43,936 nucleotides of DNA from the NCBI GenBank assembly GCA_025999115.1, contig BNWW01000012.1, positions 1 to 43,936 on the forward strand, written 5' to 3'. The DNA is from Bacteroidia bacterium. GTDB taxonomy: Bacteria; Bacteroidota; Bacteroidia; Bacteroidales; Azobacteroidaceae. Position 1 is the stretch's first letter; every line of letters begins with the position of its first letter. A program made the translations under genes and the position numbers. Shown one piece after another: positions 33,261 to 41,535 of the stretch. A model generated the notes under the pieces. It made no database searches and was not told the DNA's origin. It saw nothing but the letters and a program-made list of their open reading frames with translations.

Positions 33261-35003
33261 TTACAAATTTTCTTCTTTTTCTCGTGGTTTTAGAGGAGTT
33301 GCCAATTGCAAATCTTGCCATTCGGCCGATAATATTCCGTTTTTACCGGAAAATGAAACCGTGTCGGTTGAAGCATTTTCGTCCATCGCAAAAACAAATC
33401 CCAAACCGGCCGCATCCATTTCCGATAAATTGATTTCGACGGTTTCGCCCGAATACAAAACAAAATCAATCCACGAGTGCGTTCTGTCCGTCCCTTTTTC
33501 CCAATGTCCTTTGAATTTTCCGAATTGATAATAAAATAAACGGAAGCAAAACGAAATTTCATCTGTCTGAAAACCAAATGATTGCATATTTTCATCCGGA
33601 ACAATTAAATCTTCGACCGGCGTATTACCAAATTCAAAACGCAAGCGCAAGTCGTGCGCCGGAAATTTTCCGTTTTGAATATCATCGTTGCGCACGTGTT
33701 TGTCGCCGCCATTAGTGGTAAACGTCAAAGCGGCCAAAATTTTATTTTCTTTTTGAGAACTGTAAAACGAGGCGGCGCAAAAATCGTAACCATCGTGCAA
33801 AAAACGCAAACGCAAATAAGCCTTGTTCCAATAAGACAACAACGGTCGCCGCTGAATCCATAGATTGGAACGATTGACCGAACCCAAGGTGTATTTCTCC
33901 GTCAACCAACAAGTTCCAAAAACTTTCGGTTCGTGTTGATTAAAAAATTCCTGTTCGATTCGCGGATAAACGGGCGACAAAAAATAAGACAAGCATTCTT
34001 CCGGCAAACAGTGTTTTAAACGCACATTATATCCTTCGGGACGAAAACCGAAATCTATTTTCCCATCTGAAGCCTGATACAATAAACCGTAAAACGATGT
34101 TTGCACCTGTGTATGATAACAACGGCTCTGCGGCCCCGCCCATTGTTTCGCCGGCGCATGAAAATGACGCGCCACCATATTCCAAGCAAAATGATACAAC
34201 GAATCAATGGATGGCTGCATTTCCGGCGCTACGATATGCCTTTTCATCCGCAACAATTCATCGAGCGCGATAATCGTGTAAGTGGGACTGTTGTATTCCG
34301 AAAATCCACCCTGAAATTGCGTGTATCCGTAAAAATTTTGCCATCGGCGGACGGCATATTCCTTTAAACCAGGCAAATCAAATAAATAAGCAACCAAATA
34401 AGTAACGTAACTGCCCATAATCGCGATATTGGTGTAACCCGGATGCACATCGCGTTTTTGAATGGCTCGGGCGGCCAAAATCAAGGCATTTTTGATTTCT
34501 TCGCGTAAATCCGCAGGCAAGCGTTCATGATGATCCATGTAAATATCCAGCAGCGTAACGCCCAAAAAATCCGCCCAATTGTAATCGGTCGATGATTTTT
34601 TTGTCTGCAGCGGTTCTTCCATAAAATACGGCCACACACCGCAGGATGGCGATTGCGGATCGATATTTTGCAAAGAAATAATTTTCCGGATAATGGCGAA
34701 CGCTTCGGTTTCCTGTTCTTTTTCTTCCGCATCCAATAAAGCAAGTGCGTAATGCAATGACATCCGCGTTTCGTGAAAAACGCCTTCCGTAGCATCGCGA
34801 TGATAATGATAACCCGAAAATGCTTGTGTAATCATTTTTTCCGCCGGATCGTAAATTTCCGTTTGTTTGCGGATGTATTCGCGAACGGCTTGCTTATCGC
34901 TATCATTTAAATGACCGGATTGATAAGCGACAAAACCGTCATTGTAGGCGAAAACACCTCCTGCAATGACGATTAGATAGATACAAAAAATTAAACGTTT
35001 CAC
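33261..35003 (-). CDS. Unrecognised exported protein, predicted alpha/alpha-toroid plus beta-sandwich; candidate polysaccharide lyase
   Basis: The product is about 580 residues with a signal peptide (RLIFCIYLIVIAGGVFA). Residues 25-300 look like paired helices of an alpha/alpha toroid (MSLHYALALLDAEEKEQETE, LREEIKNALILAARAIQ). Conserved-looking polar motifs follow: GGFSEYNSPTYTIIALDELL and KQWAGPQSRCYHTQVQTSF. The C-terminal 230 residues are beta-rich (RPLLSYWNKAYLRLRFLH, HSWIDFVLYSGETVEINLSE). This toroid-plus-sandwich layout is that of several polysaccharide lyase families, but I recognise none. It lies between GH16 and GH105 in one operon, six bases after GH16. No ATG is available: the start is GTG at 35003 or TTG at 35009, probably translationally coupled. 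Confidence 0.75.
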   Translation of the reverse strand: MKRLIFCIYLIVIAGGVFAYNDGFVAYQSGHLNDSDKQAVREYIRKQTEIYDPAEKMITQAFSGYHYHRDATEGVFHETRMSLHYALALLDAEEKEQETEAFAIIRKIISLQNIDPQSPSCGVWPYFMEEPLQTKKSSTDYNWADFLGVTLLDIYMDHHERLPADLREEIKNALILAARAIQKRDVHPGYTNIAIMGSYVTYLVAYLFDLPGLKEYAVRRWQNFYGYTQFQGGFSEYNSPTYTIIALDELLRMKRHIVAPEMQPSIDSLYHFAWNMVARHFHAPAKQWAGPQSRCYHTQVQTSFYGLLYQASDGKIDFGFRPEGYNVRLKHCLPEECLSYFLSPVYPRIEQEFFNQHEPKVFGTCWLTEKYTLGSVNRSNLWIQRRPLLSYWNKAYLRLRFLHDGYDFCAASFYSSQKENKILAALTFTTNGGDKHVRNDDIQNGKFPAHDLRLRFEFGNTPVEDLIVPDENMQSFGFQTDEISFCFRLFYYQFGKFKGHWEKGTDRTHSWIDFVLYSGETVEINLSEMDAAGLGFVFAMDENASTDTVSFSGKNGILSAEWQDLQLATPLKPREKEENL

Positions 35004-35009
35004 AATCAA

Positions 35010-36113
35010 CTATTTTTTCAAAATCTTCTGCCTATAGGAATTTCCAGCCTTATCTTTCATTTGCAAAATATAATATCCTTTATTTAAATGACTTAAATCG
35101 ACGGATTTTTCCACATTTTGGAATTGCGCCACCGTTTGCCCGTTGATATTTTTTACCATAACTTCCGGCAAACAATCGACACCGTCGAAGTGCAAGGTAT
35201 TTACCACCGGATTCGGGTAAATATTGATTTCTTCTTCCCGCACGGTTGTAATTGCAACACTCTCTTTATACACCCGCACATAATCAACCAAATATTCCAT
35301 CGGTAATTGGTAATCCACGCCGTTGCGACCGCCCCAGCCGCCACCGTAAGACAAACCGAGTATTAAATAGAAATCACGTTGGAAAGGCCAGACTTTCCAA
35401 TCATCCGAACTACCGTTGCTTTCGTTATAAAATTCATGCGCTGCACGTTGATGATAGGGCAAATGATCGTCGAAATACCAATAAATTCCCTCGGTATCCC
35501 ATTCGATAGCAAAAACATGAAAATCGTCATATACGCGTGGAGTGTCGAGCGCTTTGGAACGCAATCCTCCCGTTCCCTTGTCATGATATGTCGCAGTATG
35601 CGCTGTAAAATGGCTTTGTTCGGGTGCGTAACCCACGTGTTCCATGATGTCGATTTCGCCGCTGTTCGGCCAATTTCCCCAACGGTTGTCCTGTGGCATC
35701 ATCCAAACAGCCGGCCAACTGCCTCTGTTGGGACCAGGAACTTTTACACGCGCTTCAATACGGCCATACGTCCAAGCGGCTTTTCCTTTGGTAATGATGC
35801 TGGCCGAAGTAATGCGGTCGGTTTTTGTATTCAAGAGATTGCCGTCGTTGTCGTAAACCGGATCGTCTTTCATGGCTTTAATGTGCAGATAACCGCCTTC
35901 CTGATAGGCGTTTTCGACTCGCGATTTTGTAAAATATTGCAATTCGCCGTTGCGGACGTAGCCCACTTCGTAGCCCCATTTTGCGGGGTCGGGCAAGCCG
36001 GTTCCGTCAAATTCGTCAGACCATACCAATTTGGTGTAGGGCGACACACGTTGCGCCGATAATTGAAATGTAAAAGCCAGTAAAATGGCTGTTAGGAGAT
36101 AAATGTTTTTCAT
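35010..36113 (-). CDS. GH16 beta-glucanase (laminarinase-like) with T9SS sorting domain
   Basis: From the ATG at 36113 the product is 367 residues with a signal peptide (1-20). The GH16 jelly roll shows LVWSDEFDGTGLPDPAKW, NGELQYFTKSRVENA, WTYGRIEARVKVPG and the catalytic motif GEIDIMEH (Glu153, Asp155, Glu158), then ILGLSYGGGWGG. These fit the laminarinase/beta-1,3(4)-glucanase branch. A T9SS type A domain follows (INIYPNPVVNTLHFDGV, KGYYILQMKDKAG), so the enzyme works at the cell surface, cutting polymer for import by SusC/SusD. A longer upstream frame was rejected because its extra residues come from the repeat at 36152-36184. Confidence 0.94.
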   Translation of the reverse strand: MKNIYLLTAILLAFTFQLSAQRVSPYTKLVWSDEFDGTGLPDPAKWGYEVGYVRNGELQYFTKSRVENAYQEGGYLHIKAMKDDPVYDNDGNLLNTKTDRITSASIITKGKAAWTYGRIEARVKVPGPNRGSWPAVWMMPQDNRWGNWPNSGEIDIMEHVGYAPEQSHFTAHTATYHDKGTGGLRSKALDTPRVYDDFHVFAIEWDTEGIYWYFDDHLPYHQRAAHEFYNESNGSSDDWKVWPFQRDFYLILGLSYGGGWGGRNGVDYQLPMEYLVDYVRVYKESVAITTVREEEINIYPNPVVNTLHFDGVDCLPEVMVKNINGQTVAQFQNVEKSVDLSHLNKGYYILQMKDKAGNSYRQKILKK

Positions 36114-36151
36114 TTGATTTTTATTTTTTAATGATTTTATTAACGATGATA

Positions 36152-36184
36152 GAGGAGATGGCGGGGTCAAGCCCGCCATGACAC
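36152..36184. repeat. Dispersed palindromic repeat, short copy 4 (between susD and GH16)
   Basis: GAGGAGATGGCGGGGTCAAG followed by CCCGCCATGACAC: GGCGGG and CCCGCC pair around TCAAG. The core GGGTCAAGCCCGC is shared with the other copies. It lies in the mRNA between the SusD stop (36208) and the GH16 start (36113). Confidence 0.75.
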
Positions 36185-36207
36185 TCTTTTCTTTGATACT
36201 TTGTTCA

Positions 36208-37944
36208 TTACCAACCGGGATTAGATTTCAGAACATTACCCGACAATTCGATTTCTGCTTGCGGAATGGGTAAAAATCCGCGCGTTTCGGGACGATACAC
36301 TACGCTCACTTTGCCGTTTGCAACGCCTTCATTCCACACGTCAATACCGGTTTGATTCAGCGTGATTTGTTCTTCGTCGTGCCAGCGCAACAAGTCGTAA
36401 TAGCGGATGCCTTCAAATGCAAATTCCCAACGCCGTTCGTTTTTGATGTTTTCCAATGTTGCTTCGATTTCTTCGCCCGGAATGGCGCGTTGATGCACTT
36501 GGTTCAAATACGTTTTTGCATCGGCAACGCCTAATTCGGCTGCCATCAAAAGCACATCAGCAAAACGCATGATAACCAAATCCTGAATATTGACTTCCTG
36601 CATACCACTATTATCATTGCTCGCTCCAAAATTGGGATACAACTGACGATTGAAGTTATCAAACGAACGCATTCGTTCTCCGGCGTTAACCGGCTGATGT
36701 TTTTTATTCCAAAAACCGGTTTCTTCCATTTGGCGATCGGCGCCGAAACGGAAAGCGGGAGGATCGTCCGGATCCATCCAAATATCTTCATCGGGATCGA
36801 ACACATTCAGAATCGACCCTTTTTTGCGGAGGTCGTTATCCGGCCAATCGCTATAAAGTTTAGAATTAACCGTTCCGAAACCCCATCCCTGTCCGAACGG
36901 GAAAGTCGATTGATAATATTTCACAGCGCCAGCTTCCGTATCAATACGCAAACCGTAATACAGGCACACCATATTCGATTTTGACCCCGAACCTGTCCAA
37001 TAACCGGGATTGAGCGCTGAATATTTAACCGAGAATATGGATTCTTCATTCCCATCGCCTACCCAAGCCGGTATATTGTTGATTTTTAAATAATTGTATA
37101 TTGTATTTTTCGGGAAATTGGAATTTCGATAGGAATACGGCCAAAGGCTTCTGAAATCGGAAACCAACCGGTGTCCGCTGTTCTGAATACAATCTTCGAG
37201 CCATTCGATGACCCGTTGTTTGGTAATTTGTTCGCCGTTCGTCAGCGGAAGCGTTTCCTTATTATAATAACCGGTGTAAAAGAGATACACTTTGGCCATA
37301 TAACCTTCGGCCGCCCATTTGGTTACCCGCCCGGAAGAAGGGAATGTTTGCGGAGCGCTTGCCAAATGTTCGATCGCCGTTTTCAAATCGGAGGCGATTT
37401 GAGCATACAAGGCGGCGGGTTCGGCTTGCGGAAGATTTTCCGGTTCTAATTTCAAGCACAAAGGCACTTTTTCAAACATACGAGCCAATTCAAAATAGAA
37501 ATATGCACGCAAAAAATGGCTTTCGCCGATAATCCGGTTTTTTTCAGCCACCCCTTGTTCATCGGTTTTCCATTTGATTTGGTCAATATTTTCAATGACC
37601 GAATTAGCCCGGAAAACGCCCTTGTAATTGGTTGTCCATGCGCTCCGGTATTGATTCGGGCCGGTCGATCGAAACGTATTCATCGGTCGTTGCGAAGGAT
37701 CGTTAACGCCGCCGCCACCCAAAACATTGTCCGACATGATTTCGCCGACAAAATACGACAAATTCAATGGCCATGTGTCGGTCAATGACACATAAGCGCC
37801 GGTCAGCAATTCTTCAGCATCGGCGGGCGTTGCCGGAAAATTGGACGTATCCCTCGCCGTCAGATTTTTGGTATCTAAAAAATCTTCGCAGGCGCACCAC
37901 AACAGGGAAGAAATACCTAACACTATTATTATAATCTTTTTCAT
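36208..37944 (-). CDS. susD: SusD/RagB-family nutrient-binding outer-membrane lipoprotein
   Basis: From the ATG at 37944 the product is 578 residues with a lipoprotein signal (GISSLLWCAC) and the family start CEDFLDTKNLTARDTSNFPA. TPR-like helices (AYVSLTDTWPLNLSYFVGE, ESHFLRAYFYFELARMFEKV) and the C-terminal SusD signature (IKNERRWEFAFEGIRYYDLL, RGFLPIPQAEI) are clear. It sits on top of the SusC barrel and captures oligosaccharides at the cell surface. It follows susC by 20 bases. The symbol is used in the family sense only; the ligand is unknown. Confidence 0.95.
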   Translation of the reverse strand: MKKIIIIVLGISSLLWCACEDFLDTKNLTARDTSNFPATPADAEELLTGAYVSLTDTWPLNLSYFVGEIMSDNVLGGGGVNDPSQRPMNTFRSTGPNQYRSAWTTNYKGVFRANSVIENIDQIKWKTDEQGVAEKNRIIGESHFLRAYFYFELARMFEKVPLCLKLEPENLPQAEPAALYAQIASDLKTAIEHLASAPQTFPSSGRVTKWAAEGYMAKVYLFYTGYYNKETLPLTNGEQITKQRVIEWLEDCIQNSGHRLVSDFRSLWPYSYRNSNFPKNTIYNYLKINNIPAWVGDGNEESIFSVKYSALNPGYWTGSGSKSNMVCLYYGLRIDTEAGAVKYYQSTFPFGQGWGFGTVNSKLYSDWPDNDLRKKGSILNVFDPDEDIWMDPDDPPAFRFGADRQMEETGFWNKKHQPVNAGERMRSFDNFNRQLYPNFGASNDNSGMQEVNIQDLVIMRFADVLLMAAELGVADAKTYLNQVHQRAIPGEEIEATLENIKNERRWEFAFEGIRYYDLLRWHDEEQITLNQTGIDVWNEGVANGKVSVVYRPETRGFLPIPQAEIELSGNVLKSNPGW

Positions 37945-37964
37945 ATCTATGCTATTTTTATTCA

Positions 37965-40900
37965 TTAAAACTTAACGGACAAACCGACCAAATATGTGCG
38001 GGCGCTCGGATAAAACCCGATGTCGATGCCTTTGCCCCAAGCTGTATCACCGCCATCGCCGTTATAAGCCGCACCCACTTCGGGATCCATACCGGTGTAT
38101 TTTGTAAATGTCAGCAAATTTTGCACTTGGGCATAGAGGCGAATTTGAGAAAATAGCAGCGATTTACGGAACAGTTGTTTGAAATCGTATCCCAAAGTAA
38201 CATTGTTGATGCGGAAATAATCGCCGTCTTCGATAAATATTTGATCGCTGATTTTCAGCCAATTACGTTTTTCGGAACCGGAGCCTAAACGCGGGAAACG
38301 GTTGGAATGATTTTCTTCCGTCCACCGGTCTAATATTTCCGTCGTGTAATTGCTAGTCGATTGCGTCGCATACGAACGGTAAGATTTGGCGATCTGATTC
38401 CCTGCCACGCCGCTGCCTGTTACGGAAAAATCGAAGCCTTTCCACGACAATGTAACGGACGTTCCGAATGAAACATCGGGATTGGGATCGCCGATAATCG
38501 TTTTATCTTTCGAGTCGATGACCCCATCTTCATATACATCCACGTATTTTATATCTCCGGGTTGGGACACCAACAATTGATTGTTGTCGTAGATTTTGTG
38601 TGTCCGGTCGTATTCGACCGCTTCTTCATAAGTTTGAATAATTCCGTCGGCTTTGTATCCGTAGAAATAACCGATCGGATAGCCTACGGCCGCCATGAAA
38701 ATAGCATCGGTTTGTTCGCCCAAAGCATTGGCGCCTCCGGTAAAACGTTTTTCTTCGTTGGGAATATCAATCACTTGGTTTTTATTATAAGCCATATTAG
38801 CGGTAATGCTGTATTTGAAATCGTTGGCTGCATCTTGATTTTGCCACGTCAGGAACAATTCTACGCCGGTATTGCGCACTTTGCCACCGTTGATATACGG
38901 AGCGCCGGTGCCGTTCGTTCCCAAAACAGGAGGCTGAACCAGCCAATCAATCGTTGATTTTTGATAAAAATCGACATTCACGCCTAACCGGTTTTTCAGC
39001 ATCCACGAATCGAAACCGAAGTCCAATTGTTCGGAAGTTTCCCATGTAATCGCCGGATTGGGTACGTTTGCGATGGTTGACATATAAGAAGTAACCGATT
39101 TATCGGGACCGAAAGCATAGCCGTTCAATCCGCCTGTACGGGAAATATTGGCATTATAACGGAAAGTCGGAATCGACTGATTGCCGTTTTGTCCCCAACT
39201 GGCGCGTATTTTCAGGAAATCGAGCCACGATTCGGCAGCAGAAGCCATAAACGATTCGTTGCTGACAGTCCATCCCGCCGATACGGAAGGAAAGTTGCCC
39301 CAGCGATAACCGCGTGCAAAATTCGACGAACCGTCGCGCCGCATCGTCAGCGTAGCCATATAAGTGCCTTTGTAATCGTAATTGATGCGGCCGAAAAACG
39401 AAGCCAAAGCGCCGCGCCAACTCCACGGACTGCCGCCCACGCCTACGCGCTGGTCGATCGTGCCGCTCGTGGCGCCGTTGCTGATGTATGCGTGTTCAAA
39501 ATCATCAAATTTGGAATTGACCGACCGGGCGGAAGTGCTCATTCCCAAGCCGGTGCGTTCGGCCGAAGCGCCAAGCATGGCGTTGAAATGATGGTTTTTC
39601 CAAAGGTAGAAATCATACGATAAGGTATTGTCGATGTTCCAATCCAAACCCTGATCGGACGATTGTTGAATCTCGGAATAATCGTGCGCACCCGAAAACG
39701 ACAAGTCGTCGTAAACCGGCTTCCAACTGCGGCTATCCCAACCGGAATAATTGTATCCGAACGAAGTGCGGTATTTCAAACCCTTAATTGGTTGCAGGAC
39801 AAAATAAAAACTGCCGCGAAGAGCATAATTGTGTCCCTGCGAAAACGAATTGTAATACATACTTGCGATGGGATTGTTTTCTAAAATGTTCCACCGGGAA
39901 TTTGCAAAACGGTTGTCCGTTCCATTTACACGATACAGGGGATTGGCGCTTAAAGCATTCCGGATATCGTTCCAATTGGAATGTTGCGTGGCCATCGTAA
40001 TGGCTTTGCTGTTTTTATATACAGCCGACAAGGTTTGCCCGAATTGTAAAACCGTGAAATCCTTGTATTTAATTAAATTGTGTTCGGTATTGATGCGGAC
40101 ATTGTAGCGATCATATTTCGGGTCAATTTCGTCATTGCTGACACCGATCAACGGACTTTGCGAAGTATAGGCCATTCCGATGGAAAAGACGGAAGTTTCC
40201 GAGCCGCCTGTAATATTCAAGGCGTGATTGGTAACCGGCGCATTGGAATTAATCATTTCGTCGAGCCAATTAGTGCCGTTCCATGTGCCGGCATCGAAAC
40301 CGGCTTTATCCTGCGCTTCCATTATCCTGTAAAATTTGTCGTAGCGTATGGGATCGGCCGGATCAACTCCGGAAGCTTCGTTGTAAATGTCCATATATTG
40401 TTGCGCATTCAACGGCGTTATTTTTTTATAAACATTTTGCCATCCCAGATAACCGTCGTATTGAATCGACGTTTTGCCGGCTTTCCCTTGTTTGGTCGTA
40501 ACCAAAACGACGCCATTAGCCGCTCGTGAACCGTAAATCGCCGCCGAAGCCGCATCTTTCAATACGTCGATCGCTTCGATGTCGGCGGGATTCAAATTAT
40601 TAATGGCGTCATCTGTATCGCCGGCGGGAACACCATCAATAATATACAAGGGTTTGGAATTTTGAATCGTTCCCAAACCGCGAATCGTAACTTTGAAATG
40701 ATCGCCGGGTTTACCGCTTGATTTCACAATGTTTACGCCCGGAGCCTGACTTTGCAGTGCGCCCAATGCGCTGACCGTGTTTAATTTCGTGATGTCGTCG
40801 CCTTTCACTTGGAGCGTAGCGCCCGTAACCAATTTTTTCTGTTGCACACCGTAACCGATGGCTACAACTTCATCCAACACATTGGCGTCTTCTTCCAATT

Positions 40901-41192
40901 CGATGTTTACGACGGATTGTTTGCCCACGTTCACGGTTTTTGTTTTGTAGCCGATGTAGGAAACGACCAATTGCGTGTTGGGTTTCACTTTCAGATTGAA
41001 TTGTCCGTCCACATCGGTAACAGTGCCGTTGGACGTGCTTTTTTCGACTACGCTGGCGCCGATAAGCGTTTCGCCTTTCGAGGAAACCGTTCCCGAAATC
41101 GTTTGCAGAGCTTGTTGAGCATAGATCGGAGCCATCGAAAGGAGCAATCCCATCCATACCGCAAAAAATTTGACTTTTGTTTTTGACTTCAT
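37965..41192 (-). CDS. susC: SusC/RagA-family TonB-dependent outer-membrane transporter
   Basis: From the ATG at 41192 the product is 1075 residues with a signal peptide (ending near PIYAQQ). A carboxypeptidase-D-like regulatory domain follows (TISGTVSSKGETLIGASV to about 100), then the SusC signature (DEVVAIGYGVQQKKLVTGAT), plug domain (VTIRGLGTIQNSKPLYIIDG, LKDAASAAIYGSRAANGVVL) and a 22-strand barrel ending in aromatic Phe (ARTYLVGLSVKF). It imports oligosaccharides released by the surface GH16, powered by TonB. No N-terminal signal-transduction domain (STN) is present, so it probably does not work with an anti-sigma factor. It heads the minus arm of the carbohydrate locus. Confidence 0.96.
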   Translation of the reverse strand: MKSKTKVKFFAVWMGLLLSMAPIYAQQALQTISGTVSSKGETLIGASVVEKSTSNGTVTDVDGQFNLKVKPNTQLVVSYIGYKTKTVNVGKQSVVNIELEEDANVLDEVVAIGYGVQQKKLVTGATLQVKGDDITKLNTVSALGALQSQAPGVNIVKSSGKPGDHFKVTIRGLGTIQNSKPLYIIDGVPAGDTDDAINNLNPADIEAIDVLKDAASAAIYGSRAANGVVLVTTKQGKAGKTSIQYDGYLGWQNVYKKITPLNAQQYMDIYNEASGVDPADPIRYDKFYRIMEAQDKAGFDAGTWNGTNWLDEMINSNAPVTNHALNITGGSETSVFSIGMAYTSQSPLIGVSNDEIDPKYDRYNVRINTEHNLIKYKDFTVLQFGQTLSAVYKNSKAITMATQHSNWNDIRNALSANPLYRVNGTDNRFANSRWNILENNPIASMYYNSFSQGHNYALRGSFYFVLQPIKGLKYRTSFGYNYSGWDSRSWKPVYDDLSFSGAHDYSEIQQSSDQGLDWNIDNTLSYDFYLWKNHHFNAMLGASAERTGLGMSTSARSVNSKFDDFEHAYISNGATSGTIDQRVGVGGSPWSWRGALASFFGRINYDYKGTYMATLTMRRDGSSNFARGYRWGNFPSVSAGWTVSNESFMASAAESWLDFLKIRASWGQNGNQSIPTFRYNANISRTGGLNGYAFGPDKSVTSYMSTIANVPNPAITWETSEQLDFGFDSWMLKNRLGVNVDFYQKSTIDWLVQPPVLGTNGTGAPYINGGKVRNTGVELFLTWQNQDAANDFKYSITANMAYNKNQVIDIPNEEKRFTGGANALGEQTDAIFMAAVGYPIGYFYGYKADGIIQTYEEAVEYDRTHKIYDNNQLLVSQPGDIKYVDVYEDGVIDSKDKTIIGDPNPDVSFGTSVTLSWKGFDFSVTGSGVAGNQIAKSYRSYATQSTSNYTTEILDRWTEENHSNRFPRLGSGSEKRNWLKISDQIFIEDGDYFRINNVTLGYDFKQLFRKSLLFSQIRLYAQVQNLLTFTKYTGMDPEVGAAYNGDGGDTAWGKGIDIGFYPSARTYLVGLSVKF

Positions 41193-41241
41193 AATATATA
41201 ATAGAATAAGTTGATGCAAAATTCAGGAAATTTCACGGTTA

Positions 41242-41249
41242 CAAAATTA
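41242..41249 (-). promoter_or_regulatory. Promoter -7 element of susC
   Basis: On the minus strand this reads TAATTTTG, a match to TAnnTTTG, about 50 bases before the susC ATG. The -33 element is poor, which would fit control by an activator encoded elsewhere. Confidence 0.45.
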
Positions 41250-41429
41250 ATTCGAGTTGCAAGGAAAGGTTTGCATTGGGCGACGGATTGATTTAAGTCC
41301 TGCCGCATCGCTTGCGGAATTGTCGCAAGATGAATGGAAGTTTGTTGCAAGAGGGTTAAAGAAGAATTGAAACAACAGTATCTATCTTGATTTCGGCGAC
41401 TATGACCGCACATTTCCTTGTTATGAAAT

Positions 41430-41514
41430 TTGGCTATATCTATGTTGTTTTTATGACTTATAGCTAAAATTGTTTTTGTAATTTTGGCTATATCTAATTA
41501 TTTTTATACCTTTG
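41430..41514 (+). promoter_or_regulatory. Promoter of the AAA ATPase gene with repeated TTGGCTATATCTA motif
   Basis: TTGGCTATATCTA occurs at 41430-41442 and again at 41484-41496. An inverted near copy, TATAGCTAAAATT (41459-41471), pairs with AATTTTGGCTATA (41480-41492) with one mismatch. The second direct copy overlaps the -33 TTG (41484-41486), and TACCTTTG (41507-41514) is the -7 element with a 20-base spacer. The arrangement looks like an operator over the promoter. Confidence 0.6.
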
Positions 41515-41535
41515 TAGCCACAAATCGAAAATTAT

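Larger units (their letters stand above)
41193..41535. other. Divergent intergenic region between susC and the AAA ATPase gene
   Basis: 343 bases without a credible gene. It contains a predicted susC promoter on the left (41242-41249) and the promoter of the ATPase gene with a repeated and inverted motif on the right (41430-41514). The middle (41270-41400) shows nothing I can name. A short minus-strand frame here has no protein-like features. Confidence 0.6.

Noticed and set aside
34955..34975. CCTGCAATGACG as another repeat copy
   Set aside because: Only the end motif is present, without the GGGTCAAGCCC core; it encodes part of a normal signal peptide.
36114..36179. Longer N-terminus for the GH16 protein
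   Set aside because: The extra residues come from repeat copy 4 and precede a normal signal peptide starting at 36113.
20561..36184. CRISPR-like array from the recurring palindromes
   Set aside because: Copies are few, far apart, of different length and not separated by regular spacers; no cas genes are present.
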